DNA of 64,000 nucleotides from an uncultured Lachnospiraceae bacterium. Its GTDB lineage: Bacteria; Bacillota; Clostridia; Lachnospirales; Lachnospiraceae. Within the stretch, counting starts at the first letter, position 1; each line of letters opens with the position of its first letter. Below are positions 43,157-51,536 of the stretch, piece after piece. The stretch is from positions 30,273-94,272 of the forward strand of contig CAMWPB010000005.1 of NCBI GenBank assembly GCA_947176065.1. Direction: 5' to 3'. The notes below the pieces were generated by a model, which made no database searches, was not told where the DNA came from, and saw only the letters and a program-made list of their open reading frames with translations. The position numbers and the translations under genes were made by a program.

Positions 43157-44386
43157 ATGACCGATTTAATTAATCGCCCAATATATTTGGAACAGCTTAT
43201 TCAAAATAGAAATGTCGATCTGGTTAAAATTGTTACCGGTATTCGCAGGTGCGGAAAATCTTCTCTGCTTGCACTGTTTAATCAGTATCTTTTAGAGGAC
43301 GGAGTGCCGGATGAAAATATAATTTATATGAATCTGGAATCATTGCGTTACCGTGATCTGACGGATTATATTTCTTTTTATGATTATATCCGGGAACACA
43401 TTTCCGAAGAAGGAAAGACATATTTGATTTTTGATGAACTGCAGACTGTGGAGCACTGGGAAAAGGCGATAGAGTCTTTTCGAATTGACTTTGATGTCGA
43501 TATTTATATCACAGGTTCCAACGCCTATCTGCTCTCGACCGAATTTTCTACGCTGCTTTCCGGCAGATATGTGGAAATACGTGTGCTGCCGCTGTCTTTT
43601 AAAGAGTTTTTGACTTTCTATGAGTTTGACGTTTCATTGACGATGGATGAAAAGTTTCAGAAATATTTACAGGTTGGAGGTATGCCGATTCTCAGAGAGT
43701 ATCATTTTAATGAGGCGAGGATGAATCAGGCGCTTGAGGGAATTTATTCCACAGTCGTTTTGCGTGATATACTACAACGTAACTCTCAGGCGGATCAGAA
43801 TACGCTTCAGAAAATCATGCTGTTTCTCTGCTCTAATATTGGCAGTATCACTTCACCCAATAATATCGGCGGCGTGCTGTCCGCCGAGGGCAGTTTACAG
43901 AAAGAAAAGAGCAGAAATATTGCCGGGAAAACGGTAGAAAAGTATATTTCTATGCTGCGCAGTGCTTTTGTTTTCTATACGGTAGGGCGGTATGATGTCA
44001 AGGGAAAGCAGCTCCTAAAAACGTTAGGGAAAAACTATATTATTGATATGGGTTTTCGCAATATGCTTCTTGGCTATCGTGATGCGGATCGTGGACATAT
44101 TCTGGAAAACATAGTGTTTCTGGAATTACTCCGTCGTGACTACCGTGTTTCTATCGGCAAGGTAGGGGAAACAGAAGTGGATTTTGTGGCGGAGAAACCG
44201 AACGATAAAATGTATATTCAGGTGACGGAGAGTATGCAGTCGCCGGAAACCCGGGAGCGGGAGCTTAGGCCTCTGCGTATGATTGCGGATAACTATGAGA
44301 AAATCGTGTTGTCTATGGACAGGAGTTATATCAATTCTTATAATGGAATTAAGGCTTTGAACCTGATTGAATGGCTGCTGCTTTAA
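43157..44386 (+). CDS. AAA_14/DUF4143 ATPase (second of two)
   Basis: ATPase of 409 residues with the same layout as the gene at 25646 but clearly diverged in sequence. Walker A VTGIRRCGKSSLL, Walker B LIFDELQTVEHW, sensor ITGSNAYLL. DUF4143 carries ETEVDFVAEKPND...IQVTESM, again a nuclease-like E/D pattern although the E-x-K lysine is replaced here. AT-rich compared with flanking genes, which points to acquisition. Fic gene lies 71 bp downstream. Confidence 0.83.
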   Translation: MTDLINRPIYLEQLIQNRNVDLVKIVTGIRRCGKSSLLALFNQYLLEDGVPDENIIYMNLESLRYRDLTDYISFYDYIREHISEEGKTYLIFDELQTVEHWEKAIESFRIDFDVDIYITGSNAYLLSTEFSTLLSGRYVEIRVLPLSFKEFLTFYEFDVSLTMDEKFQKYLQVGGMPILREYHFNEARMNQALEGIYSTVVLRDILQRNSQADQNTLQKIMLFLCSNIGSITSPNNIGGVLSAEGSLQKEKSRNIAGKTVEKYISMLRSAFVFYTVGRYDVKGKQLLKTLGKNYIIDMGFRNMLLGYRDADRGHILENIVFLELLRRDYRVSIGKVGETEVDFVAEKPNDKMYIQVTESMQSPETRERELRPLRMIADNYEKIVLSMDRSYINSYNGIKALNLIEWLLL

Positions 44387-44457
44387 AATCTGACTGGCTT
44401 AAAAAGGCTTATTAGCGTTGGGTATTTATTGACAGATAGGGAGAGGACATAGCGTCT

Positions 44458-45072
44458 ATGGCACTTGAAAACAAATTAAACATAACCGATTCCACAGAAC
44501 TTGCCCGTGTGGAAGAAAAAGTAAGCAAGAAAAAGGCTTTGCAGCTTTTTGAAAGTGGTCACCTCTCTACATTGCAGGCGGGCACGCTTTCCAGTCTTAT
44601 AGAAATTCACAGGTATCTTTTTGAGGAAATCTATGATTTTGCCGGTAAAATAAGAACTGTCAATATCGCAAAGGGGAATTTCAGGTTTGCATCGGTTACT
44701 TATCTGAACGAAGCGCTCATTAGCATTGAAAAAATGCCGCAAAGTACATTTGACGAAATTGTCGAGAAATATGTCGAAATGAATGTGGCGCATCCGTTTC
44801 GTGAGGGGAATGGCAGGGCGGCAAGAATCTGGCTGGATTTGATTTTATGTCGGGAACTTAAGATGGTGGTTGATTGGAGTAAAATTGATAAAGAAGATTA
44901 TCTGCTTGCAATGGAACGGAGTCCGGTGAAAGACATTGAGATCAAGTATCTGTTAAAAGGAGCGTTGACGGATAAAATAAATGATCGGGAAATGTATATA
45001 AAAGGGATAGATCACAGCTATTGTTATGAAGGGTATACGACTTACCGAACGGCGGATCTTATAAGCGGATGA
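44458..45072 (+). CDS. Fic-domain protein
   Basis: Fic protein of 204 residues, expected to transfer AMP or another nucleotide part to a protein hydroxyl. The full catalytic motif HPFREGNGRAAR (nt near 44790-44825) is present. The helix LIEIHRYLFEEIYDFAGKIRTVNI is the standard Fic fold entrance. A clear inhibitory S/T-x3-E-G/N helix is not seen in the protein, and no small antitoxin gene lies beside it, so its control is unknown. AT-rich like the preceding ATPase gene. Confidence 0.87.
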   Translation: MALENKLNITDSTELARVEEKVSKKKALQLFESGHLSTLQAGTLSSLIEIHRYLFEEIYDFAGKIRTVNIAKGNFRFASVTYLNEALISIEKMPQSTFDEIVEKYVEMNVAHPFREGNGRAARIWLDLILCRELKMVVDWSKIDKEDYLLAMERSPVKDIEIKYLLKGALTDKINDREMYIKGIDHSYCYEGYTTYRTADLISG

Positions 45073-45203
45073 AACTGTAGAAACACAGCCAATATGCCGA
45101 TATCATTATATAGGAAACAGGGTATCCCGGCAGACATACAGCCGGATATTCATAAACACCACAGGCACAGGGATGGGCCTTATTATCAAAAGGAAGTGAT
45201 ACT

Positions 45204-45821
45204 ATGAAAATCGGCGAAGCGCAGAGCGCTTACAGACAGCAGCTTGCCCTTTTACGGGGACAGAAGAGTGATTTTGTGAAACAGCGGGAGGAAAACCGCA
45301 AAAAAATGGAGGAGGCCAGAAAGAAGAGCGAGGAGCAGGGTGTGACCTTTGAACTTTCCGAGGCCTATCTGGAGCGGGAAAAGGAACTGCAGGAGAAGAT
45401 CGACGAGCTTTCCGGGCAGATCAAAAAGGATGAAAAAACGCTTGATGACCTGATTGAGCAGGAAGTCGGCATCTTTAACAGCATGGTGGCCGAGCAGCAG
45501 GGCGACGCGTGGAAGAAGTACGGCGAGGAGATGGCCAAGTGTCTGGAGATCGCCAGAAGAATCAGCAGGGGCGATCGTGTTCCTGCGCAGGATGAAAAGA
45601 AGCTGATGGACTTTAATATGGATATCTATAAGATGGCGAAGGAAATGGCGGCCATCAATATGGAGGGAAAACACAAAGAATGGGATTCCCTCTGGGCTGA
45701 GGAGGAAGAGGAGAAGGAGTACGACGATCCGTTTGAAGCGTCCCAGAATGCGGAGACAAATGTGGGAATGCCGGAGGGCATGGAGACGGCGGCAGAGGCG
45801 GAGGGACCCTCTGAATCATGA
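45204..45821 (+). CDS. Coiled-coil protein of unknown function
   Basis: Cytoplasmic protein of 205 residues that I cannot assign. Residues 15-95 are strongly charged with heptad spacing (REENRKKMEEARKKSEEQG; EREKELQEKIDELSGQIKKD), indicating a coiled coil. The tail from about 165 is very acidic (EEEEEKEYDDPFE). ATG 45204 has AAGGAAG upstream. It overlaps the following AraC-type gene by 4 bp (ATGA). A structural or adaptor role is a guess. Confidence 0.6.
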   Translation: MKIGEAQSAYRQQLALLRGQKSDFVKQREENRKKMEEARKKSEEQGVTFELSEAYLEREKELQEKIDELSGQIKKDEKTLDDLIEQEVGIFNSMVAEQQGDAWKKYGEEMAKCLEIARRISRGDRVPAQDEKKLMDFNMDIYKMAKEMAAINMEGKHKEWDSLWAEEEEEKEYDDPFEASQNAETNVGMPEGMETAAEAEGPSES

Positions 45822-46660
45822 GGCACTTTACATGCTATACCCCCATCACGGCCACGCCTTACCGCAGCAGCGAGACGTATGTGGAGATCGAACCCTGTGC
45901 GGCGCTGAAGCCCTATATCCGCTGCTTTTGGGGGAGCAAAGATATTTATACGCAAGACGCCGGTGTGGCTGCGGACAGTGTGGTGGTGCCGGACACCTGT
46001 ATGGATATCATATTTACGGTCAATTATACGGGTAACAGCCTGTCGGGGAGCTTTTGCGGCATAGATGACAAGGCATTTTGGGTGAATGGCCGGAAAGAAA
46101 AGAGCGAGCGCTTATCGGTTTTTGCCATTCGTTTTTATGCCTGGAGCGCGGTTCTGTTTGCGGAGGAGTCCATGCGGGCGTGCAGGAATTTCTGCGGCGA
46201 TGCGTCAGTATACTTTTCGTGGCTGGTGCGGGCACTTAAGCAGGAACTGTGGGAGAAGGCGGCGATAGGGGAGCGGGTGCGGCTTGCGGAGGCGGCGCTT
46301 TTGCAGAGAATGGATTTGCGGCGGGAGGATTCGATTTTCATGGACGCTGTGGCGGAGATCCTTTCACGGCGCGGCGCTCTGCGGATGCAGGAGCTTGCGC
46401 GGGACATTCATGTGAGTGACAGGCAGTTACAACGTGTGTTTCGGGAAAACATGGGTGTTTCTCCGAAAACGTTTGCCTCGCTGGTGCGCTATCAGAACCT
46501 CTGGCGGGATATCCTTGAGGCGCCGGGCAGGCAGATTGCGGATGAGGTATATCTGCTGCAATATACGGATCAGGCACATCTTTGTCGGGAATTTAAGCGC
46601 TATCACGGGATGACAATTCCGCAGGCATGTGCTCTGGCCGGGAAATCTGTCGCTTTTTAA
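45818..46660 (+). CDS. AraC-family regulator with N-terminal DUF6597-like domain
   Basis: Regulator of 280 residues. The N-terminal half (about 1-160) resembles the effector domain seen in AraC proteins that start with a C-A-A-L-K-P-Y-I-R-C-F-W segment. The C-terminal helix-turn-helix pair is MQELARDIHVSDRQLQRVFRENMGV and QIADEVYLLQYTDQAHLCREFKRYHG. The ATG overlaps the coiled-coil gene stop. The gene 65 bp downstream is a possible target. Confidence 0.86.
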   Translation: MRHFTCYTPITATPYRSSETYVEIEPCAALKPYIRCFWGSKDIYTQDAGVAADSVVVPDTCMDIIFTVNYTGNSLSGSFCGIDDKAFWVNGRKEKSERLSVFAIRFYAWSAVLFAEESMRACRNFCGDASVYFSWLVRALKQELWEKAAIGERVRLAEAALLQRMDLRREDSIFMDAVAEILSRRGALRMQELARDIHVSDRQLQRVFRENMGVSPKTFASLVRYQNLWRDILEAPGRQIADEVYLLQYTDQAHLCREFKRYHGMTIPQACALAGKSVAF

Positions 46661-46725
46661 CAAGACAGGATCGGAAGGTCGGGATATAATGGAACAACAT
46701 ATTTCGACAAGGAGGATTTCCCGTT

Positions 46726-47685
46726 ATGAGAGAACAGGACAGAGAAATTTTTGAGAAAGCGCGCAGGTTTGTGTACCGAAATGCCCGGCCGCTTGATCTG
46801 GCAAGGTGGAAATATCATTTTGAAAACGGCAGCGCGCAGGAGGTGCTCGAGGCTTTGAATGCCTACCAGAATGAGGACGGCGGTTTTGGTCATGGTCTGG
46901 AGGAGGACAATATGAACCCTCATTCCATACCGATGCAGGCGTGGCGGGCGACGGTTGTCCTGCGAGAACTAAAAGGTTTACATAAATCCGAGCCGATCAT
47001 AGAAAGGCTGTTGGATTATCTGGAACACACATCGGAATTTGACGGGGAGAAATGGAGTCATGTGACGCCCTCCAATAACGACTGGCCCCATGCGCCATGG
47101 TGGACCTATCCCCATGCGCCCTGGTATCAGGGTACGGAGAGCGAAAAATTTTGCGGGCGGTATAATCCTACCGCTTCCCTGGCGGGATTTATTCTGAGAT
47201 ATGCGGATGCGGACAGCGGTTTTTGGAAAAAGGCGTTTGGAATCGCGGAGGAAGCGGTGGAGGCCCTTTTTCAGATGGGCGACCTGCAGGATATGCATGT
47301 GCTCGCCTGTTTTATACAGTTACATGAGGACATCGAAAAGGCGGGGCTTACCGACCGCTTTGATACGGAGAGGCTGACAGCGCTCTTGCAGGAGCTTGTG
47401 GCGGGAAACATCACGCAGGATATCTCCAAATGGGATACAGAATATATCTGCAAGCCGTCCCAGTTTTTCTATGATAAGGAATGCCCTTTCTATGAAAAGA
47501 ATCGCGAAGCGGCGCTGTACGAGTGCGAGTTTATCAGAAAGACGCAGATGCCGGACGGCGGCTATGAGGTGACCTGGAGCTGGGATGCCTACCCGGATGC
47601 CTGGGCGGTCAGCAAAAACTGGTGGCGGGCGGAGATTACGGTTAATAATATGATTTATCTGGACAATATGGATACAGAAGAGTAG
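46726..47685 (+). CDS. Alpha/alpha-toroid (prenyltransferase/squalene-cyclase-like) protein
   Basis: Cytoplasmic protein of 319 residues. Repeated helix-turn units with QNEDGGFGHGLEED and FIRKTQMPDGGYEVTW resemble QW-type repeats of the terpenoid cyclase/prenyltransferase fold. It lacks a D-x-D-D cyclase motif and the zinc ligands of prenyltransferases, so it may only share the fold. Aromatic-rich centre (WPHAPWWTYPHAPWYQG) could form a binding pocket. Function unknown. It contains one GTTTACATAA motif at 46975. Confidence 0.65.
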   Translation: MREQDREIFEKARRFVYRNARPLDLARWKYHFENGSAQEVLEALNAYQNEDGGFGHGLEEDNMNPHSIPMQAWRATVVLRELKGLHKSEPIIERLLDYLEHTSEFDGEKWSHVTPSNNDWPHAPWWTYPHAPWYQGTESEKFCGRYNPTASLAGFILRYADADSGFWKKAFGIAEEAVEALFQMGDLQDMHVLACFIQLHEDIEKAGLTDRFDTERLTALLQELVAGNITQDISKWDTEYICKPSQFFYDKECPFYEKNREAALYECEFIRKTQMPDGGYEVTWSWDAYPDAWAVSKNWWRAEITVNNMIYLDNMDTEE

Positions 47686-47819
47686 GAGACTATGAGGCGG
47701 GCCATTTCGGAAGAGATGACCCGCTTACTAATGCGCAGAATATTAATGATTGCAGAGTGGCGGCATGTTCTGATAAAATGATGCTACAAACAGAAGAATG
47801 CGACACGGAGGAATGACCG

Positions 47820-48173
47820 ATGAAACCGACGGTACTTTATTATGCGAAATGTTCCACCTGCCAGAAGGCTTTGAAATGGCTGGAGGAAAAGGGAATTGCC
47901 TATGAAGGCCGCCCGATCAAGGAGGAGAATCCGACAGCGGATGAATTGAAGGGCTGGTATGAGAAGAGCGGCCTGCCGCTCAAACGGTTTTTCAACACAA
48001 GCGGGCTGCTCTATAAAGAGATGGGGCTTAAGGACAGGCTGCCGGGTATGAGTGAGGAAGAACAGCTTACACTTCTTGCCACGGACGGGATGCTTGTAAA
48101 GCGGCCGATTCTTGTAAGTGATAAGGGCGTGTGTCCGGGATTCAAGGAGAGCGCGTGGGAGGAGATCCTGTAA
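47820..48173 (+). CDS. ArsC/Spx-family thioredoxin-fold protein
   Basis: Protein of 117 residues of the arsenate reductase/Spx family (YffB-like). The catalytic loop is AKCSTCQKALKWL, followed by RPIKEENPTADELKGW and the ending MLVKRPILVSDKG with the conserved R-P-I. C-x2-C rather than the single cysteine of ArsC groups it with Spx-like or reductase-like members. Substrate is uncertain, and no ars genes are nearby. Confidence 0.87.
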   Translation: MKPTVLYYAKCSTCQKALKWLEEKGIAYEGRPIKEENPTADELKGWYEKSGLPLKRFFNTSGLLYKEMGLKDRLPGMSEEEQLTLLATDGMLVKRPILVSDKGVCPGFKESAWEEIL

Positions 48174-48274
48174 GGGCAGATACCCGGCAGAAGACAGCGG
48201 CATGAAATGCATCGGGCCAGACCGGACGAAGGGAGATTTAGACCGGTACGTAGAGAGCGGCCAGGGAGTGAAAG

Positions 48275-49060
48275 ATGGTACAGGACATTTTCAACGAATA
48301 TGCAAGATTTCCACAGGTGCGTGCCATGGCGATCGGCGGTTCACGCGCCGTCAAAAGAAACGACGAATTTTCCGACTATGACGTGTATGTTTACAGCACG
48401 GAGCCGGTTTCCACAGAGCAGAGGCGCAGTGTGCTGGAAAAATACTGCGGCAGTATGGCGCTTGACAACCATGACAGGGAGCATGAGGACGTCTGCATAA
48501 TGGAGGACGGTACCGAGCTGAATATCATATACCGCAATCTTGACGAGTTCCTTGCGGGCATTGAGCGGGTGGTGGCGCATTACGAGGTGCTGGATGGCTG
48601 TACCACTTGTATGTGGCATAGTCTCCTGACGGGGCGGATTGCTTACGATAAGGGCGGTTTTTTGGGGGCGGCCAAGGAAAAGTATCAGGTGCCTTACCCG
48701 CAGGAATTGAAAAACAACATCATCAGCTACCATATGAATCTGATTAAGTATGGCATTCCTTCCTATATAGTACAGATCGACAAAGCCATGAAACGGGGAG
48801 ACATGGTGAACATCAATCAGAGGGTCAACCTATTTCTGGCCTCTTATTTCGATATTATCTTTGCGCTGAATGAAAAACCGCATCCCGGGGAAAAGCGTCT
48901 GGTGAAGATCAGTATGGAAGAGTGCGGTATTCTCCCGGCCAGATTTGAGCTGAATATCCGGCTGCTGCTTAACAGCATGTTTAAAGACCCGGCGGCAATT
49001 TCGGTGGTGGAGATTATGGTGACGGAACTGGAAAAGGTGATCGGCGAGACGCTTGCATAG
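48275..49060 (+). CDS. Nucleotidyltransferase-fold protein, DUF4037-like
   Basis: Protein of 261 residues. The N-terminal nucleotidyltransferase domain has the GGSRAVKRNDEFSDYDVYVY motif (G-S plus D-x-D type metal site). The C-terminal helical part (about 130-260) resembles DUF4037. Related proteins modify small molecules or RNA, or act as aminoglycoside-type nucleotidyltransferases, but the substrate cannot be read from the sequence. Ribosome site AGGGAG lies upstream. Terminator at 49085. Confidence 0.78.
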   Translation: MVQDIFNEYARFPQVRAMAIGGSRAVKRNDEFSDYDVYVYSTEPVSTEQRRSVLEKYCGSMALDNHDREHEDVCIMEDGTELNIIYRNLDEFLAGIERVVAHYEVLDGCTTCMWHSLLTGRIAYDKGGFLGAAKEKYQVPYPQELKNNIISYHMNLIKYGIPSYIVQIDKAMKRGDMVNINQRVNLFLASYFDIIFALNEKPHPGEKRLVKISMEECGILPARFELNIRLLLNSMFKDPAAISVVEIMVTELEKVIGETLA

Positions 49061-49084
49061 CGGCGAGGTGTAACAGTCGGCCTG

Positions 49085-49111
49085 CGGCGAGGTTGCAATC
49101 CTCGCCGTTTT
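49085..49111 (+). terminator. Rho-independent terminator after the nucleotidyltransferase gene
   Basis: CGGCGAGG (49085-49092), loop of 7 nt, CCTCGCCG (49100-49107), then TTTTATT. Confidence 0.85.
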
Positions 49112-49122
49112 ATTGTATATTA

Positions 49123-49218
49123 ATGCGAGAACAACTTCTAAAGCTCAGCAGCAAAGGCTGCTTCGCTAAGAAGTTCTATGTCTCGCATAGGAGAATGCCT
49201 GAAAGACGGCATTCTCCG
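49123..49218. repeat. Structured intergenic repeat, copy 3 of 3
   Basis: ATGCGAGA (49123-49130) pairs with TCTCGCAT (49181-49188). Inside, AACTTCT pairs with AGAAGTT and AGCAGC with GCTGCT. One base later GGAGAATGCC (49190-49199) pairs with GGCATTCTCC (49208-49217). The third stem pair is C-G here against T-A in copy 1, so both arms changed together. It lies between a terminator and argJ. Confidence 0.85.
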
Positions 49219-49255
49219 CGTTGTATTTGTCTGACAGAAAAGAGGGTGAAAAACG

Positions 49256-50479
49256 ATGAAAATTATAGACGGCGGCGTGACGGCGGCGGCAGGCTTTGAG
49301 GCGGCCGGCGTGGAGGCGGCGATCAAATATCAGAACAGAAAGGACATGGCACTGATCTACAGTCAGGCGCCCTGCCGGACTGCCGGAGTTTTTACCGGCA
49401 ATGTGGTTAAGGCGGCTCCCGTTTTATGGGACAGGGAGATTGTGGCACATTCCCCGTACGCACAGGCGGTCGTGGTCAATGCGGGCATTGCCAATGCCTG
49501 CACGGGTAAACAGGGGTATGCATGCTGCAGACAGACGGCCGAAAAGGCGGCGGCGGCGCTCGGCGTTTCAACCGATGCCGTTCTGGTGGCGTCCACCGGC
49601 GTGATCGGCTGGCAGATTCCCGTAGAGAAAATTGTGGCGGGCGTGGACAGGCTGGTACAGGAAAAGGCGCATACGCCGGAGGCGGGTCTTGCGGCTGTGG
49701 AGGCCATTATGACCACGGACACGAAGCCGAAGCAGGCGGCGGTGCAGATCGAGATCGGGGACAAAACCGTGACGGTGGGCGGCATGTGCAAAGGCTCCGG
49801 CATGATTCATCCGAATATGAGCACCATGCTGGGCTTTATCACGACGGATATCGCCATTTCCAAAGAGCTTCTGCAGGAGGCTTTGGGCGAGGATGTGAAG
49901 GACACCTTCAATATGATTTCCGTGGACGGAGACACTTCCACCAACGATACGCTGATCGTGATGGCAAACGGTCTTGCGGGCAATTCGGAAATCACGGAGA
50001 GGAATGCGGACTACGATACATTTAAAGAAGCTCTGCATTATATAAATGAGACGCTGGCGAAAAAAATGGCCGGGGACGGAGAGGGCGCGACAGCCCTGTT
50101 TGAGACGAAAGTCATTCATGCGGCCACGAAGGAGGAGGCGCGGATTTTGTGCAAATCTGTGGTCTGCTCCAGTCTGACCAAGGCCATGATCTACGGCCAT
50201 GACGCCAATGTGGGACGGATTATGTGCGCCCTCGGATACGCAGGCGTGGATTTTGACCCGGAGCAGGTGGATCTGTTCTGCGAGGCCGGCGGAAACCGCA
50301 TGCAGATCTGCAAGGACGGCATGCTGACGGATTATGATGAGGAGGAGGCGACCAGACTTCTCTCCGCTCCCGAGGTCAGCGTGATCGTGGACATGCACAG
50401 AGGCGAGGCAGAGGCCGCCGCCTGGGGCTGCGACCTGACGCACGAGTACGTCAATATCAACGCGGATTATCGCAGCTAA
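49256..50479 (+). CDS. argJ: Bifunctional glutamate N-acetyltransferase/ornithine acetyltransferase
   Basis: Catalyses the first and fifth steps of the cyclic arginine pathway. The 407-residue precursor cleaves itself before the nucleophile threonine; the motif is seen as KGSGMIHPNMSTMLGFITTD for the core, with the VASTGVIGWQ block as the conserved oxyanion region. The ending HEYVNINADYRS is typical. Ribosome site AGAGGG precedes ATG 49256. First gene of argJ-argB-argD. Confidence 0.96.
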   Translation: MKIIDGGVTAAAGFEAAGVEAAIKYQNRKDMALIYSQAPCRTAGVFTGNVVKAAPVLWDREIVAHSPYAQAVVVNAGIANACTGKQGYACCRQTAEKAAAALGVSTDAVLVASTGVIGWQIPVEKIVAGVDRLVQEKAHTPEAGLAAVEAIMTTDTKPKQAAVQIEIGDKTVTVGGMCKGSGMIHPNMSTMLGFITTDIAISKELLQEALGEDVKDTFNMISVDGDTSTNDTLIVMANGLAGNSEITERNADYDTFKEALHYINETLAKKMAGDGEGATALFETKVIHAATKEEARILCKSVVCSSLTKAMIYGHDANVGRIMCALGYAGVDFDPEQVDLFCEAGGNRMQICKDGMLTDYDEEEATRLLSAPEVSVIVDMHRGEAEAAAWGCDLTHEYVNINADYRS

Positions 50480-50515
50480 TAGAAATTTATCAATATCAAT
50501 GAAAAGAGGCACAAC

Positions 50516-51415
50516 ATGGAACAGCAGGAAATGGACAAAATTCTGGCGAAGGCGGAGGTCTTGATCGAGGCCCTTCCCTATATCCAGAAATTCAACAGAA
50601 AGATCATTGTAGTCAAATACGGCGGCAGCGCCATGAGCAACGAGGAACTGCAGAAGAATGTCATAAAGGACGTGACCCTTCTGAAACTGGTAGGCTTTAA
50701 GCCTATTATTGTCCACGGCGGCGGCAAGGAGATCAGCCGCTGGGTCGGCAAGGTCGGAAAAGAGGCAAAGTTCGTGAACGGGCTGCGCGTGACGGACGAG
50801 GAAACCATGGAAATCGCGGAAATGGTTTTGAATAAAGTCAATAAAAACCTTGTCAGGATGGTGGAGGAGCTGGGTGTGAAGGCGGTCGGCATCAGCGGAA
50901 AGGACGCCGGGCTTTTACAGTGCAGGAAGAGATATTCGGACGGCGAGGACATCGGTTTCGTGGGCGAGATCTGCGGCGTCGATCCGAAGGTGCTCTATGA
51001 TCTTCTGGAGAAGGACTTCCTGCCCATCGTGGCGCCCATCGGTCTGGACGACCAGTTTATGACCTACAATATCAATGCGGACGATGCGGCCTGCGCCATT
51101 GCCAAAGCGGTTGGCGCGGACAAGCTGGTGTTCCTGACGGACATCGAAGGCCTGTACCGGGATATTAACGATAAGTCCAGCTTCATCTCGAGACTGACGG
51201 CTTCCCAGGCGGAGGAGCTGATCGGGAGCGGCTGCATTGGCGGCGGCATGCTTCCGAAGCTGGGAAACTGTACGGACGCCATCAGGGAGGGCGTAAACAG
51301 GGTGCATATTCTGGACGGGCGGATTGCGCACTGTCTGCTGCTGGAGATCTTTACCGATCACGGTATCGGTACGGCGATCATCGCGGACCGGGATAAAGAA
51401 ATCATGCCGGTCTGA
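50516..51415 (+). CDS. argB: Acetylglutamate kinase
   Basis: Phosphorylates N-acetylglutamate, the arginine-feedback step. 299 residues. Motifs: VVKYGGSAM (phosphate loop), [34 protein letters not shown] and [11 protein letters not shown]. The N-terminal extension before the kinase core ([22 protein letters not shown]) is the helix found in arginine-inhibited, hexameric enzymes. Starts 37 bp after argJ. Confidence 0.96.
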   Translation: MEQQEMDKILAKAEVLIEALPYIQKFNRKIIVVKYGGSAMSNEELQKNVIKDVTLLKLVGFKPIIVHGGGKEISRWVGKVGKEAKFVNGLRVTDEETMEIAEMVLNKVNKNLVRMVEELGVKAVGISGKDAGLLQCRKRYSDGEDIGFVGEICGVDPKVLYDLLEKDFLPIVAPIGLDDQFMTYNINADDAACAIAKAVGADKLVFLTDIEGLYRDINDKSSFISRLTASQAEELIGSGCIGGGMLPKLGNCTDAIREGVNRVHILDGRIAHCLLLEIFTDHGIGTAIIADRDKEIMPV

Positions 51416-51536
51416 GCGGGGCAGATCGCGGCAATAGGAAATCATAACCGGCTGGCATCATTTGCACCGCAGTCCTATGCAGATCATAAAACCGGCAGTC
51501 CCGGAATAGAGGGAGACAGAAAGAAGGCAGGAAACA

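Noticed and set aside
51416..51536. Possible attenuator between argB and argD
   Set aside because: Only a loose direct repeat (ATCATAA-ACCGGC) is present; no convincing stem or terminator.
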